From NCBI RefSeq assembly GCF_000607165.1, contig NZ_JFZG01000006.1, forward strand, positions 558,001-622,000: a stretch of DNA of 64,000 nucleotides. Reading direction: 5' to 3'. The notes below the pieces were generated by a model, which saw only the letters and a list, made by a program, of their open reading frames with translations, made no database searches and was not told the origin of the DNA. The position numbers and the translations under genes are program-made. The number at the start of each line of letters is the position of its first letter. The first letter of the stretch is position 1. Of this stretch, positions 26,615 through 34,903 are shown in pieces. The DNA comes from Ralstonia pickettii. Lineage in GTDB: Bacteria > Pseudomonadota > Gammaproteobacteria > Burkholderiales > Burkholderiaceae.

Positions 26615-27211
26615 TTACTCGCGCTTCGTTCCAGTAAATCTTGACATCGTCGCTTCGCCTGCCGCACTAATGCCGTCACGCATCAACACCTTGCGCACAG
26701 TCAACCAAAGTATCCGAATATCAAGAGCAAATGAACGATGATCGACGTACCATACGTCCATCGACAGACGATCCTCCCAACTCAGCGCATTACGGCCATT
26801 TACTTGTGCCCACCCGGTTACCCCGGGTCGGACTTCATGTCGCCGTGCCTGCTCTGACGAATATAGCGGCAAGTAATCCATGAGAAGTGGTCGCGGACCA
26901 ACAAGGCTCATATCACCCTTTAGCACATTCCACAATTCAGGCAACTCATCCAGACTACTTGCACGCAAAAATCGACCGAAGCGCGTCAAACGATCCGCAT
27001 CCGGGAGTAGTGTTCCATCCGGCCCGCGCTCATTTGTCATGGTCCGGAACTTAACCATGCGAAATGGCTTCCCATGCTTTCCTGGACGAACCTGCGAAAA
27101 CAGGACCGGCTTGCCCAGTTTGACGCGAACAAAAACTGCCAGCACTAATAGCGGGCCCGCCAGCAACACCAGCGCCGTTGCCGCCACAAAAAAATCAAAG
27201 CAACGCTTCAT
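26615..27211 (-). CDS. Initiating phosphoglycosyltransferase (PglC/WcaJ small form)
   Basis: 198 residues, polyprenol phosphate:sugar-1-phosphate transferase of the minimal monotopic type. The N-terminal re-entrant hydrophobic segment is FFVAATALVLLAGPLLVLAV, followed by VRPGKHGKPFRMVKFRTM, the catalytic SSLDELPELWNVLKGDMSLVG with the Asp-Glu dyad, and RPGVTGWAQVNGRNALSW. It transfers a sugar phosphate (diNAcBac phosphate is the likely substrate) onto undecaprenyl phosphate, starting the O-unit. Its start overlaps the stop of the upstream glycosyltransferase gene by 4 bp. Confidence 0.93.
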   Translation of the reverse strand: MKRCFDFFVAATALVLLAGPLLVLAVFVRVKLGKPVLFSQVRPGKHGKPFRMVKFRTMTNERGPDGTLLPDADRLTRFGRFLRASSLDELPELWNVLKGDMSLVGPRPLLMDYLPLYSSEQARRHEVRPGVTGWAQVNGRNALSWEDRLSMDVWYVDHRSFALDIRILWLTVRKVLMRDGISAAGEATMSRFTGTKRE

Positions 27212-28440
27212 CGCTGCCGCCTAGTAGCAAGTTTCCTAAAAATACTTCCGAACCGAGCTACGCCTACGCTGATCGACAACTTCTCTTGGTAGTACGCCTG
27301 CGCGCGGCGCCCCAAGGTCCTCAGCTCATCCGGTGACAAGGCAGCAAGCGACTCTGCCGCCTGCGCAATTGATTCGGCATTTTCGGACGTAGCGACTACG
27401 CCGCCGCCCGACTCCCTGACCAGCTCAGCCGCATCACCATCAACCGCCATGAGCAACGGCTTACCGACCGACATGTACGCTTGCGTTTTGGAAGGGATGG
27501 TGATCCGAAATAGAGGATCCCGCCGCAAGTGAACCAATAGAGCATCCGCCTCTTTCAGGAGGGTACCGACTTCGGACATTGGGACGGCAGGAATAAATGT
27601 CACATTATGTAACATTCGGGCCGATGCGCGACTCTTGAGGCCCTCAACCTCAACACCTCCGCCGACAAAAACAAAACAGACGCGAGATGTACGAGACTGC
27701 AACAAGGCGGCAGCATCAAGAACGGCGTCGAGCGCTTGTGCCCTCCCCATGTTCCCGGCAAATACAACCCGGAATTGGTTTGACTGCGGGAAATCGCTTG
27801 GCAAAATGCCACCAGGGTTGCCAAGCGAAGCTTCATCCGCCCAGTTACAGATGACATCCATCTTCGCCGCGGGCACCCCCCGCTCAATCAGCAGTCGCCT
27901 GAAGCCAGGTGACAGCACAACGATATGATCGGCGCGGCGGTACACCCACCGGCAAACAGCATCGACAACCTGGAGTACCCTTTGGTTACTGATCATGCCG
28001 GTCGCACGCAACGTATCCGGCCACATGTCCTGAATGTCATAGACCACCGGAATTCGGCGGAACAACCGAATAAGGCTTGCTGCGACGCCAACTGTCAGTG
28101 GCGGATGATATGCGTAAATTACGTCACAACGCCGTATCGAGAAGAGCCCATGAAACACCGCTGACATCGCGAAACTGACGTAATTTAGGATGCGCCGAAT
28201 CGCAGATTGATCATGGCTGGGATACAACGGCACACGCGTCACGCGGATGCCATCGATAACCTCACGTTGCAACCAACTTACGCTATACCCTGGATAGAGC
28301 TTGCCGCCAGGATAGTTCGGGAAACCGGTCAGCACTTCCACTTCGAACCCTTGACGCACCAATTCGCGGGCAAATACGATGCCCTTGAACGTGGGTTCCG
28401 GATCGAACCACTGGGTCAACAGCAGAACACGTACGCTCAT
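27208..28440 (-). CDS. Glycosyltransferase family 4, WbuB-like (probable L-FucNAc transferase)
   Basis: 410 residues, GT-B fold. N-terminal LTQWFDPEPTFKGIVFAREL and GFPNYPGGKLYPGY are typical of the WbuB group, VVYDIQDMWPDTL is in the middle, and the nucleotide-binding segment FAGNMGRAQALDAVLDAA begins the C-terminal half. WbuB-type enzymes add L-FucNAc in other O-antigen pathways; the adjacent CapE/F/G genes make UDP-L-FucNAc, so that donor is the obvious inference. It is the only sugar-adding glycosyltransferase visible in this locus. Its ATG is 3 bp from the stop of the 2-epimerase gene. Confidence 0.88.
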   Translation of the reverse strand: MSVRVLLLTQWFDPEPTFKGIVFARELVRQGFEVEVLTGFPNYPGGKLYPGYSVSWLQREVIDGIRVTRVPLYPSHDQSAIRRILNYVSFAMSAVFHGLFSIRRCDVIYAYHPPLTVGVAASLIRLFRRIPVVYDIQDMWPDTLRATGMISNQRVLQVVDAVCRWVYRRADHIVVLSPGFRRLLIERGVPAAKMDVICNWADEASLGNPGGILPSDFPQSNQFRVVFAGNMGRAQALDAVLDAAALLQSRTSRVCFVFVGGGVEVEGLKSRASARMLHNVTFIPAVPMSEVGTLLKEADALLVHLRRDPLFRITIPSKTQAYMSVGKPLLMAVDGDAAELVRESGGGVVATSENAESIAQAAESLAALSPDELRTLGRRAQAYYQEKLSISVGVARFGSIFRKLATRRQR

Positions 28441-28443
28441 TTA

Positions 28444-29574
28444 TCAGTACTTCTTCCAGACCACGCGGTTTACGTAGTCTGTGTAACTATGGATGATGCG
28501 GACTACCTTGTCCGATACGTTGGGCATACTGTAGTCGGCCACTTGGCGTAACAAGCGTGTGGCTCCGCGAGCTTGGCCATTCAGGATTTCGAGACCCTGT
28601 ACGATGCGTTCAGCCTCCAGACCTACCATCATCACAGCAGCCTCTTCCATCCCCTCCGGACGCTCGTGCGCTTCGCGCAAATTCAATGCCGGGAAGTTCA
28701 TGATTGAAGATTCCTCGTTGATCGTACCGCTATCCGAAAGCACAGCTTTCGCCTCGACTTGAAGCTTGTTGTAGTCGGTAAAACTAAGCGGCTTGAGCAG
28801 TTGCACGTTAGCGTGGAACTTGATACCCAGTGCATCAACGCGCTTCTGAGTACGCGGATGCGTAGAGACAATCACCGGTAAGTTATATAGCTGAGCGACA
28901 GTGTTGAGGACACTCACCAGCTTGCCGAAGTTGGCATCCGAATCAATATTTTCTTCACGATGGGCGCTCACCACAAAAAACTGACCGGTGGCTAACCCTA
29001 GGCGTGCCAGCACATCAGATCTCTCGATCGCCGAAGTGTGATAAGTCAACACCTCCGCCATCGGACTGCCTGTCTTGATGACCATGTCCGGCGGCAACCC
29101 TTCGCGCAACAGGTACTCGCGTGCAATAGAACTGTACGTCAGGTTGATGTCCGCAGTATGGTCAACAATGCGGCGGTTCGTCTCTTCCGGCACGCGGAGG
29201 TCGAAGCATCGATTTCCGGCCTCCATGTGGAAAATCGGTATCTTGCGGCGCTTAGCCGGTATGACGGACAAACAGCTGTTGGTATCTCCCAGCACAAGCA
29301 ACGCCTCTGGTTTTTCCTGACCAAGCAAGCCATCAACAGCAATGATGATCTTGCCTATAGTCTCAGCGGCACCGCCGCCCGCAGCATTGAGAAAATGGTC
29401 TGGTTGTCGAATACCCAGATCACTAAAGAAGATCTGGTTCAGTTCGTAGTCATAGTTCTGGCCGGTGTGTACCAGTACGTGGTCACAATGTTCGTCTAGG
29501 CGCGCCATCACACGTGATAGGCGAATGATCTCAGGCCGGGTACCGACCACAGTCATGACTTTGAGTTTCTTCAT
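28444..29574 (-). CDS. UDP-HexNAc 2-epimerase of UDP-L-FucNAc synthesis (CapG/FnlC/WbjD)
   Basis: 376 residues, WecB-like fold. The start at 29574 gives KVMTVVGTRPEIIRLSRVMA, the usual N-terminus; GNRCFDLRVPEETNRRIVDH, SAHREEN and LSDSGTINEESSI are family signatures. It sits directly after the CapF- and CapE-type genes. In that pathway CapG epimerises UDP-L-PneNAc-type or talosamine intermediates at C2 to UDP-L-FucNAc. The combination of all three genes distinguishes it from the generic UDP-GlcNAc 2-epimerase WecB. Confidence 0.9.
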   Translation of the reverse strand: MKKLKVMTVVGTRPEIIRLSRVMARLDEHCDHVLVHTGQNYDYELNQIFFSDLGIRQPDHFLNAAGGGAAETIGKIIIAVDGLLGQEKPEALLVLGDTNSCLSVIPAKRRKIPIFHMEAGNRCFDLRVPEETNRRIVDHTADINLTYSSIAREYLLREGLPPDMVIKTGSPMAEVLTYHTSAIERSDVLARLGLATGQFFVVSAHREENIDSDANFGKLVSVLNTVAQLYNLPVIVSTHPRTQKRVDALGIKFHANVQLLKPLSFTDYNKLQVEAKAVLSDSGTINEESSIMNFPALNLREAHERPEGMEEAAVMMVGLEAERIVQGLEILNGQARGATRLLRQVADYSMPNVSDKVVRIIHSYTDYVNRVVWKKY

Positions 29575-29599
29575 CGGTGTCTGAGTAGGGGCGGCTGGC

Positions 29600-30727
29600 T
29601 TACAGCGGACAAGTGTAAGTATCTGGATGGGCTCGATCAAAAATCTCGTTGGCCCAGAGCATGACAATCATCTCGTCCTGACCAATGTTGGTGATGTCGT
29701 GCGTCCAGCCGGGCACGGTCTCAACGATCTCTGCCTTGGCACCACTGGTCACCAGTTCATGCGTTTCTCCTGTATGCATGTGGCGGAACTTGAAACGCGC
29801 CCGGCCCTTGATAACGAGGAACTTCTCGGTCTTCGTATGGTGATAGTGACCGCCTCGTGTAATGCCCGCGTGGGCGGTAAAAAACGAAAACTGCCCGCAA
29901 TCGGGCGTCTTGAGCATCTCCACAAACACACCGCGCGGATCGCCGTACTGCGGCACGGTGTAAGCAAACGACTCGACCGGCAAATAGCTCACATAGGTGG
30001 CATACAGTGCTCGAATCAGGCCCGTACCAACGCGCCCAGTCACCAGCGTGTCGCGACTTTCCCTGAACGACTGAATATGCGCCGCCACTTCACCTACCGT
30101 CGTCGTGAACTGCGGCGCCATCAGCGCAAAGCCGTCGGCATCGACCGATGCGTCGGCGCCGTCCATCAGCTGCACGAAGCGCTCCACTACGTCGTCGACG
30201 TAAACCAACGTGAGAGACGCACTCGGATCGTTCACTTGGATTGGCAGACCGCGAGTTACGTTGTGGCAAAACGTGGCCACTGCGGAGTTGTAATTCGGCT
30301 TACACCACTTGCCGAAAACATTAGGCAAACGAAACACATGCACCGGGATCTGGTGACTTTGGCGAGCATCGAACAGGGCCGTCTCAGCGCCACGCTTGCT
30401 CCGGCCATAGGGGTTATCGTACGCAGCCTGGGTTGACGATGTATAAACAATGGGGATTCTGCGGCCGGTTGCATCAGCTTGGCTGCACAGAGCCTTGCAA
30501 AGTACCTGGGTCAGTTCCGCATTGCCTGCCGTGAATTCATCAGGATCCTGAGGACGATTGACACCGGCAAGATGGAAGACGAAATCGATCTCCCTCAGCA
30601 GTCCGGGCAAGAGAGCAACATCATCTTCCCTCGTAAAGCACCGCACCTGCACATCCTTGCGTTCGGATAAGCGCAAACGCAAATTCTTGCCGACGAAGCC
30701 ATTGGCGCCAGTGATTAAAACGTTCAT
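29600..30727 (-). CDS. CapF/FnlB/WbjC bifunctional SDR-cupin enzyme
   Basis: 375 residues. The N-terminal SDR domain has VLITGANGFVGKNLRLRL and the SSTQAAYDNPYGRSK catalytic region. The C-terminal ~115 residues form a cupin (ITRGGHYHHTKTEKFLVIKG, with metal-binding histidines) as in CapF. CapF epimerises at C3 in the cupin domain and reduces the 4-keto group in the SDR domain, yielding UDP-6-deoxy-L-talosamine-type sugar. The start at 30727 has a GAGGAGTG ribosome site. Its ATG lies just 4 bp after the CapE-type gene's stop. Confidence 0.92.
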   Translation of the reverse strand: MNVLITGANGFVGKNLRLRLSERKDVQVRCFTREDDVALLPGLLREIDFVFHLAGVNRPQDPDEFTAGNAELTQVLCKALCSQADATGRRIPIVYTSSTQAAYDNPYGRSKRGAETALFDARQSHQIPVHVFRLPNVFGKWCKPNYNSAVATFCHNVTRGLPIQVNDPSASLTLVYVDDVVERFVQLMDGADASVDADGFALMAPQFTTTVGEVAAHIQSFRESRDTLVTGRVGTGLIRALYATYVSYLPVESFAYTVPQYGDPRGVFVEMLKTPDCGQFSFFTAHAGITRGGHYHHTKTEKFLVIKGRARFKFRHMHTGETHELVTSGAKAEIVETVPGWTHDITNIGQDEMIVMLWANEIFDRAHPDTYTCPL

Positions 30728-30731
30728 GCGT

Positions 30732-31769
30732 TCACTCCTCGGCAACCGCATGCTCTCCACGCGCAATGCGTTGCATGAAGTCAAGCTTCAGCAGCAGGGC
30801 CTTCATGCCTTCCACGTCTAGGCGCATGGTGTTATGCGAGTTGTAGTCCTCGCCATGCGCGCTAGTTGTTAAGCGCGACTCACCCTGCTCGACAAATTTC
30901 GCATAGTTCAGATCACGGCCGTCTGGCGGTACCCGGAAGTAATTGCCCATGTCTTCGGCGCAAGCCATCTCTTCCCTGCTCAAGAGGGCTTCATAGAGCT
31001 TCTCTCCGTGACGCGTACCGATAACATTCACCGGGTGGGTAGGCTTGCGCATCAAATCCAGAATGGCCTTCGACAGCACATCAACGGTTGCAGCCGGCGC
31101 TTTTTGCACAAAAATGTCGCCGTTGTTACCGTGCTCGAACGCGTAAAGAACCAAGTCGACCGCGTCGGCCAACGTCATCATAAAACGCGTCATGGTGGGG
31201 TCCGTCACGGTGATCGGGTTACCCGCTAAGACCTGTTCAACGAACAGCGGGATCACCGAACCACGCGATGCCATCACGTTACCGTAGCGCGTACCACAGA
31301 TGACGGTACTGGTGCCTTCGAGGTTGCGACTCGCAGCAACCATGACCTTCTCCATCAACGCCTTGCTGATGCCCATCGCGTTAATGGGATAGACCGCCTT
31401 ATCCGTACTCAAGCAAACAACTCGCTTGACTCCGGCGTCAACGGCAGCGCTCAGCACATTCTCTGTCCCCAGAACGTTTGTGCGTACTGCCTCCATCGGA
31501 TGAAACTCGCACGACGGGACTTGTTTCAGGGCAGCAGCATGATAGACATAGTCCACTCCACGCATAACCGCATCCACACTGCGGCGATCCCGTACGTCGC
31601 CGATATAGAACTTCAGCTTCGAGCTAGCGTAGCGCTTACGCATGTCGTCCTGCTTTTTCTCGTCGCGGCTGAAGATGCGAATCTCGTCGATATCGCTGTC
31701 GAGAAAACGCTTGAGCACTGCATTGCCGAAGGAACCGGTACCGCCGGTAATCGTCAAAATTCCTTTCAT
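30732..31769 (-). CDS. CapE/FnlA/WbjB UDP-GlcNAc 4,6-dehydratase / 5-epimerase
   Basis: 345 residues, soluble extended SDR. TITGGTGSFGNAVLKRFL starts the cofactor site, RIFSRDEKKQDDMR and the STDKAVYPINAMGISKALME region are CapE hallmarks, with Met-x3-Lys in the catalytic segment. It forms UDP-4-keto-6-deoxy-HexNAc with C5 inversion, the first step to UDP-L-FucNAc. The start at 31769 has AAGGA 9 nt upstream, which overlaps the end of a short ORF (31775-31993). Together with the next two genes it gives a complete FucNAc set. Confidence 0.93.
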   Translation of the reverse strand: MKGILTITGGTGSFGNAVLKRFLDSDIDEIRIFSRDEKKQDDMRKRYASSKLKFYIGDVRDRRSVDAVMRGVDYVYHAAALKQVPSCEFHPMEAVRTNVLGTENVLSAAVDAGVKRVVCLSTDKAVYPINAMGISKALMEKVMVAASRNLEGTSTVICGTRYGNVMASRGSVIPLFVEQVLAGNPITVTDPTMTRFMMTLADAVDLVLYAFEHGNNGDIFVQKAPAATVDVLSKAILDLMRKPTHPVNVIGTRHGEKLYEALLSREEMACAEDMGNYFRVPPDGRDLNYAKFVEQGESRLTTSAHGEDYNSHNTMRLDVEGMKALLLKLDFMQRIARGEHAVAEE

Positions 31770-31774
31770 TGGGA

Positions 31775-31993
31775 TCATTCCTTGATTGATTTGCGGGACA
31801 CAAGCCCATCGATCCAAACGCCACAACCGACACGCGCAGACAGCCACTCAGGGTTCAACCAGCCGTGCCTGCCCGACCATCGCCTTAGGTAGTGACGCGC
31901 CCGAACCTTTAGGACAACCCGTAATTTTAACCGTAGCAGCCCTACCATTGGAATTGTCTGCTTCAATAGCCGAGCAGGCCACAATCCTGTCAT
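31775..31993 (-). CDS. Short unrecognised ORF (72 aa) coupled to rfbC; possible truncated gene
   Basis: The ATG at 31993 overlaps the rfbC stop codon as ATGA, and the TGA at 31775-31777 lies 5 bp before the CapE-type start, so the ORF exactly fills the gap between two operon genes. The product is very basic (RLKLRVVLKVRARHYLRRW, then SGRHGWLNPEWL) and has no motif I recognise. It may be a real small gene, or the 5' stub of a glycosyltransferase or similar gene removed when the FucNAc block was inserted. Confidence reflects translation being likely, not function. Confidence 0.4.
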   Translation of the reverse strand: MTGLWPARLLKQTIPMVGLLRLKLRVVLKVRARHYLRRWSGRHGWLNPEWLSARVGCGVWIDGLVSRKSIKE

Positions 31994-32535
31994 AGCAGCC
32001 GCTGCTGACTCAAAGGTTTCGCCGCTAGGTCTCTCGCCGACAACACTGGAGTTGAATCCGAAAGCGGCCATTTGATACCCAACTGAGGGTCGTTCCAAGC
32101 AATGCTCCCCTCACGCGACGGCGCGTAATAGTCAGTTACTTTGTAGAGAAAGTCTGCCAATTCGCTTAAAACCAGAAAACCATGTGCAAAACCGGGAGGA
32201 ATCCACATTTGCATTCGGTTGTCCTCCGTCAAGAATTCGCCAACCCAACGCCCAAAGGTTGGCGACTCTTTTCGAATATCGACTGCAACGTCAAAAACGC
32301 TGCCGCGAACCACGTGCACCAACTTTCCTTGAGGCGATCCCACCTGGAAGTGGAGTCCCCGCAAGACACCTTTTCGCCCATGCGAGTGATTATCTTGGAC
32401 AAAATCGACATCGACTCCAGTAGCCTTGGCAAAATTAGCCTTATTGAAACTTTCATAGAAAAATCCACGCGCATCGAAGAACGAATCAGGCTCAATCAAC
32501 AAGACTTCCGGCAATTCGGTTGGCGTCACCTTCAT
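31990..32535 (-). CDS. rfbC: dTDP-4-dehydrorhamnose 3,5-epimerase
   Basis: 181 residues, a single cupin domain of the RmlC family: RGFFYESFN, RKGVLRGLHFQVGSPQGKLV with the catalytic His, and the C-terminal KVTDYYAPSREGSIAWNDP. It epimerises dTDP-4-keto-6-deoxy-glucose at C3 and C5. It is separated from rfbD by a 163-bp AT-rich gap, unlike the tight overlap of rfbB and rfbD, so it may have its own promoter. Confidence 0.95.
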   Translation of the reverse strand: MKVTPTELPEVLLIEPDSFFDARGFFYESFNKANFAKATGVDVDFVQDNHSHGRKGVLRGLHFQVGSPQGKLVHVVRGSVFDVAVDIRKESPTFGRWVGEFLTEDNRMQMWIPPGFAHGFLVLSELADFLYKVTDYYAPSREGSIAWNDPQLGIKWPLSDSTPVLSARDLAAKPLSQQRLL

Positions 32536-32698
32536 CTCAACTCTCTACCCATAAAATTACCTTGCCGCGGTTCAGCTCTAAACCATCAAAAATTTGAGAG
32601 AAAGGCCACACAACACAAACATTTGTCTATAATTTAGAAAAATCGTGTCTTTAAAAGATGAAGAAATGCATTTTACCAAGACCTCATGCAGCATTTAA
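32536..32698. other. AT-rich gap between rfbD and rfbC
   Basis: This 163-bp spacer is the most AT-rich part of the window; it contains AAAATTTGAGAGAAAGG and several T/A runs. No gene fits. It may carry a promoter for rfbC and the genes beyond, and it is where rfbA would be expected in a common rfbBDAC order. Confidence 0.4.
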
Positions 32699-33622
32699 CT
32701 ATAGATCGAATATTATCTGATCAAGCAAATGATGAATGCATTCTCGCCAGTGAGGCAAATAGACACCAAACACCTCCCGAAGTTTATGAGTATCAAGGCA
32801 GGAGTTCGAAGGCCTGCTTGCCAAGGCCGCATACATCGAGGCGGGAATTGGCTCTATGCTTGAAGGAGTAGCCTTGAGAGACACTCCCTTACTTGCGGCA
32901 TAGCGCACAATTTCTGATGCGTAGGCATGCCAAGTCGTCTGACCTGCGGCCGAAAGGTGGTAAAGACCGCACTGGAATTGATCGCGACGTCCGTGGCGCC
33001 AGTAGCGTGCAACGATTTGTGCTGTGGTATCCGCCACCACGGAAGCCGTTGTTGGTGCACCATGCTGATCCGACACCACCTGGAATCGAGAGCGCTCACT
33101 TGCCAGCGCAAGTATGGTTTTTGCAAAATTTGTCCCACGAGCGCTCGCCACCCAACCGGTACGCAGCATAATTGCTGCTGCCCCGGTCGCAACAATCGCA
33201 TTTTCCCCTGCCAGCTTGCTCCTTCCGTACACCGAGAGCGGGCGAGGCTCGTCCGCTTCCACATAGGGGGAAGGCTTAAAACCATCAAAGACATAGTCAG
33301 TGGAGTAATGTACCAACAAGCTCCCTAGCCCTTTTGCGGTTTCTGCGATTATCCCAGGCGCAACCCCATTAACGGCAAAGGCGGTGTCTGCATCCATCTC
33401 TGCGCGGTCGACTGCCGTGTAGGCCGCCGCATTCACAATCACATCCGGGCGAATGCTTTTCACAGCTTGCCGAATGGATGAAGGATTGGCCAGATCACAA
33501 TCTGTGCGACCCAAACCGATCACATGGCCAAGCGTCGATAAACTCCGGCACAATTCGAAACCAATCTGGCCATTACGTCCAATAACGAGCATGACCGGCG
33601 TTGCCCCTGTGTGACTTCTCAT
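32699..33622 (-). CDS. rfbD: dTDP-4-dehydrorhamnose reductase
   Basis: 307 residues, RmlD family SDR: VIGRNGQIGFELCRSL cofactor loop, NAAAYTAVDRAEMD, YSTDYVFDG, and YGRSKLAGENAI with the catalytic Tyr/Lys. It reduces dTDP-4-keto-L-rhamnose to dTDP-L-rhamnose. The ATG at 33622 overlaps the rfbB stop as ATGA, which decides the start over 33670; the internal Met at 33592 is another possibility. Confidence 0.94.
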   Translation of the reverse strand: MRSHTGATPVMLVIGRNGQIGFELCRSLSTLGHVIGLGRTDCDLANPSSIRQAVKSIRPDVIVNAAAYTAVDRAEMDADTAFAVNGVAPGIIAETAKGLGSLLVHYSTDYVFDGFKPSPYVEADEPRPLSVYGRSKLAGENAIVATGAAAIMLRTGWVASARGTNFAKTILALASERSRFQVVSDQHGAPTTASVVADTTAQIVARYWRHGRRDQFQCGLYHLSAAGQTTWHAYASEIVRYAASKGVSLKATPSSIEPIPASMYAALASRPSNSCLDTHKLREVFGVYLPHWRECIHHLLDQIIFDL

Positions 33623-34671
33623 GCAGAGGGAAAACCAGTTGTGAATCGGGTCGAGGCACGTCGCACCCATTCCGGGTTATCTAAAAACCACTGCACCGTA
33701 CTTCGCAAGCCGACCTCAAAGACCATTTGTGGCTGCCAACCAAGTTCATCATGAATCTTGCTGGCATCAACAGCGTAGCGCCGATCATGACCCGGTCGAT
33801 CTTCGACGAAGTGTATTTGCTCTCTGTACGAGCCAGCCCACCTGGGAACCAATTCATCAAGCAGATCACACAACGCGTGGACGATCTGGAGGTTCGAACG
33901 CTCGTTGTTTGCCCCTATGTTGTACGTCTCACCTACCCGTCCGCGCGCCAGAATCGCGCGTAATGCCGCACACAGATCGCCGACATGTATCCAGTCACGC
34001 ACATTCAGGCCATCACCATAAATGGGCAGCAGCTTTCCCTCGAACGCGTGCGTGATGATCTTGGGAATCAGCTTCTCTGGAAACTGATACGGGCCATAAC
34101 TATTCGAACAGTTTGCTTTAACAACAGGCACCCCGTACGTGTGGTGATAGGCATGCACCAAGTGGTCTGACCCAGCCTTGGAGGCTGAGTAGGGGCTGCT
34201 GGGTCGGTACGGGGTGGTTTCTGTGAAGGGCGGATCCTGCGGGCCGAGCGAACCGAACACTTCGTCAGTGGATACATGAAGCAGACGGAACTCGGCTTGC
34301 GAATCGGCATGCAAGCCCGCCCAATATGCTCGCGCAGCCTCCAGCAGCGTGAACGTTCCGACCAGATTGGTTTGAATGAAGGCTGCGGGTCCGTAAATCG
34401 ACCGGTCAACGTGGCTCTCAGCAGCGAAATGCACTACGACCCGCGGCTGAAACTCAGCAAACACTTGATCCAGCGCCGCGCGATCACAGATGTCAGCCTG
34501 CACAAAGACATAGCGGGAATCGCCCTCAACGGAGGCTAACGTCTGTCTATGGCCGGCGTAGGTCAACTTGTCAACATTGACCACGCCTTCAGCGGCCGGG
34601 GCAGATAACCACTGCAGTACGAAGTTACTGCCAATGAACCCGGCACCGCCAGTTACGAGGATATGGGACAA
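33619..34671 (-). CDS. rfbB: dTDP-glucose 4,6-dehydratase
   Basis: 350 residues, RmlB family: VTGGAGFIGSNFVLQWL, AAESHVDRSI, the HVSTDEVFGSL catalytic Thr-Asp-Glu, and PYSASKAGSDHLV with Tyr/Lys. It converts dTDP-glucose to dTDP-4-keto-6-deoxy-glucose. It is the first gene of the minus-strand O-antigen block; apaH diverges from it across a 232-bp gap that should contain the block's promoter. No rfbA gene for dTDP-glucose synthesis is in the window. Confidence 0.95.
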   Translation of the reverse strand: MSHILVTGGAGFIGSNFVLQWLSAPAAEGVVNVDKLTYAGHRQTLASVEGDSRYVFVQADICDRAALDQVFAEFQPRVVVHFAAESHVDRSIYGPAAFIQTNLVGTFTLLEAARAYWAGLHADSQAEFRLLHVSTDEVFGSLGPQDPPFTETTPYRPSSPYSASKAGSDHLVHAYHHTYGVPVVKANCSNSYGPYQFPEKLIPKIITHAFEGKLLPIYGDGLNVRDWIHVGDLCAALRAILARGRVGETYNIGANNERSNLQIVHALCDLLDELVPRWAGSYREQIHFVEDRPGHDRRYAVDASKIHDELGWQPQMVFEVGLRSTVQWFLDNPEWVRRASTRFTTGFPSA

Positions 34672-34903
34672 ACTCTGTACTCCTGCCTATCATCGGGCCA
34701 TGAGGGCCATAGCGTGCTGACACCCAGGTTGTCCCCACAACAAGGGCAGCAAGACAACGAACTGCCGCGCGTCACAATAAACCACGTATTCTATCTTGCC
34801 CTCCATCTCCCCCCTCGCGGGGCTCCGAGAATTTTGTAGCACGTTGTAAGAACCGAGACCCACTTCTCAGTCCTGGACAACGACTTCTGTTTACGTAGCC
34901 GCC

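Noticed and set aside
34672-34903. Search for a JUMPstart/ops element upstream of rfbB
   Set aside because: No GGCGGTAGCGT-type ops core could be found on the minus strand in this gap.
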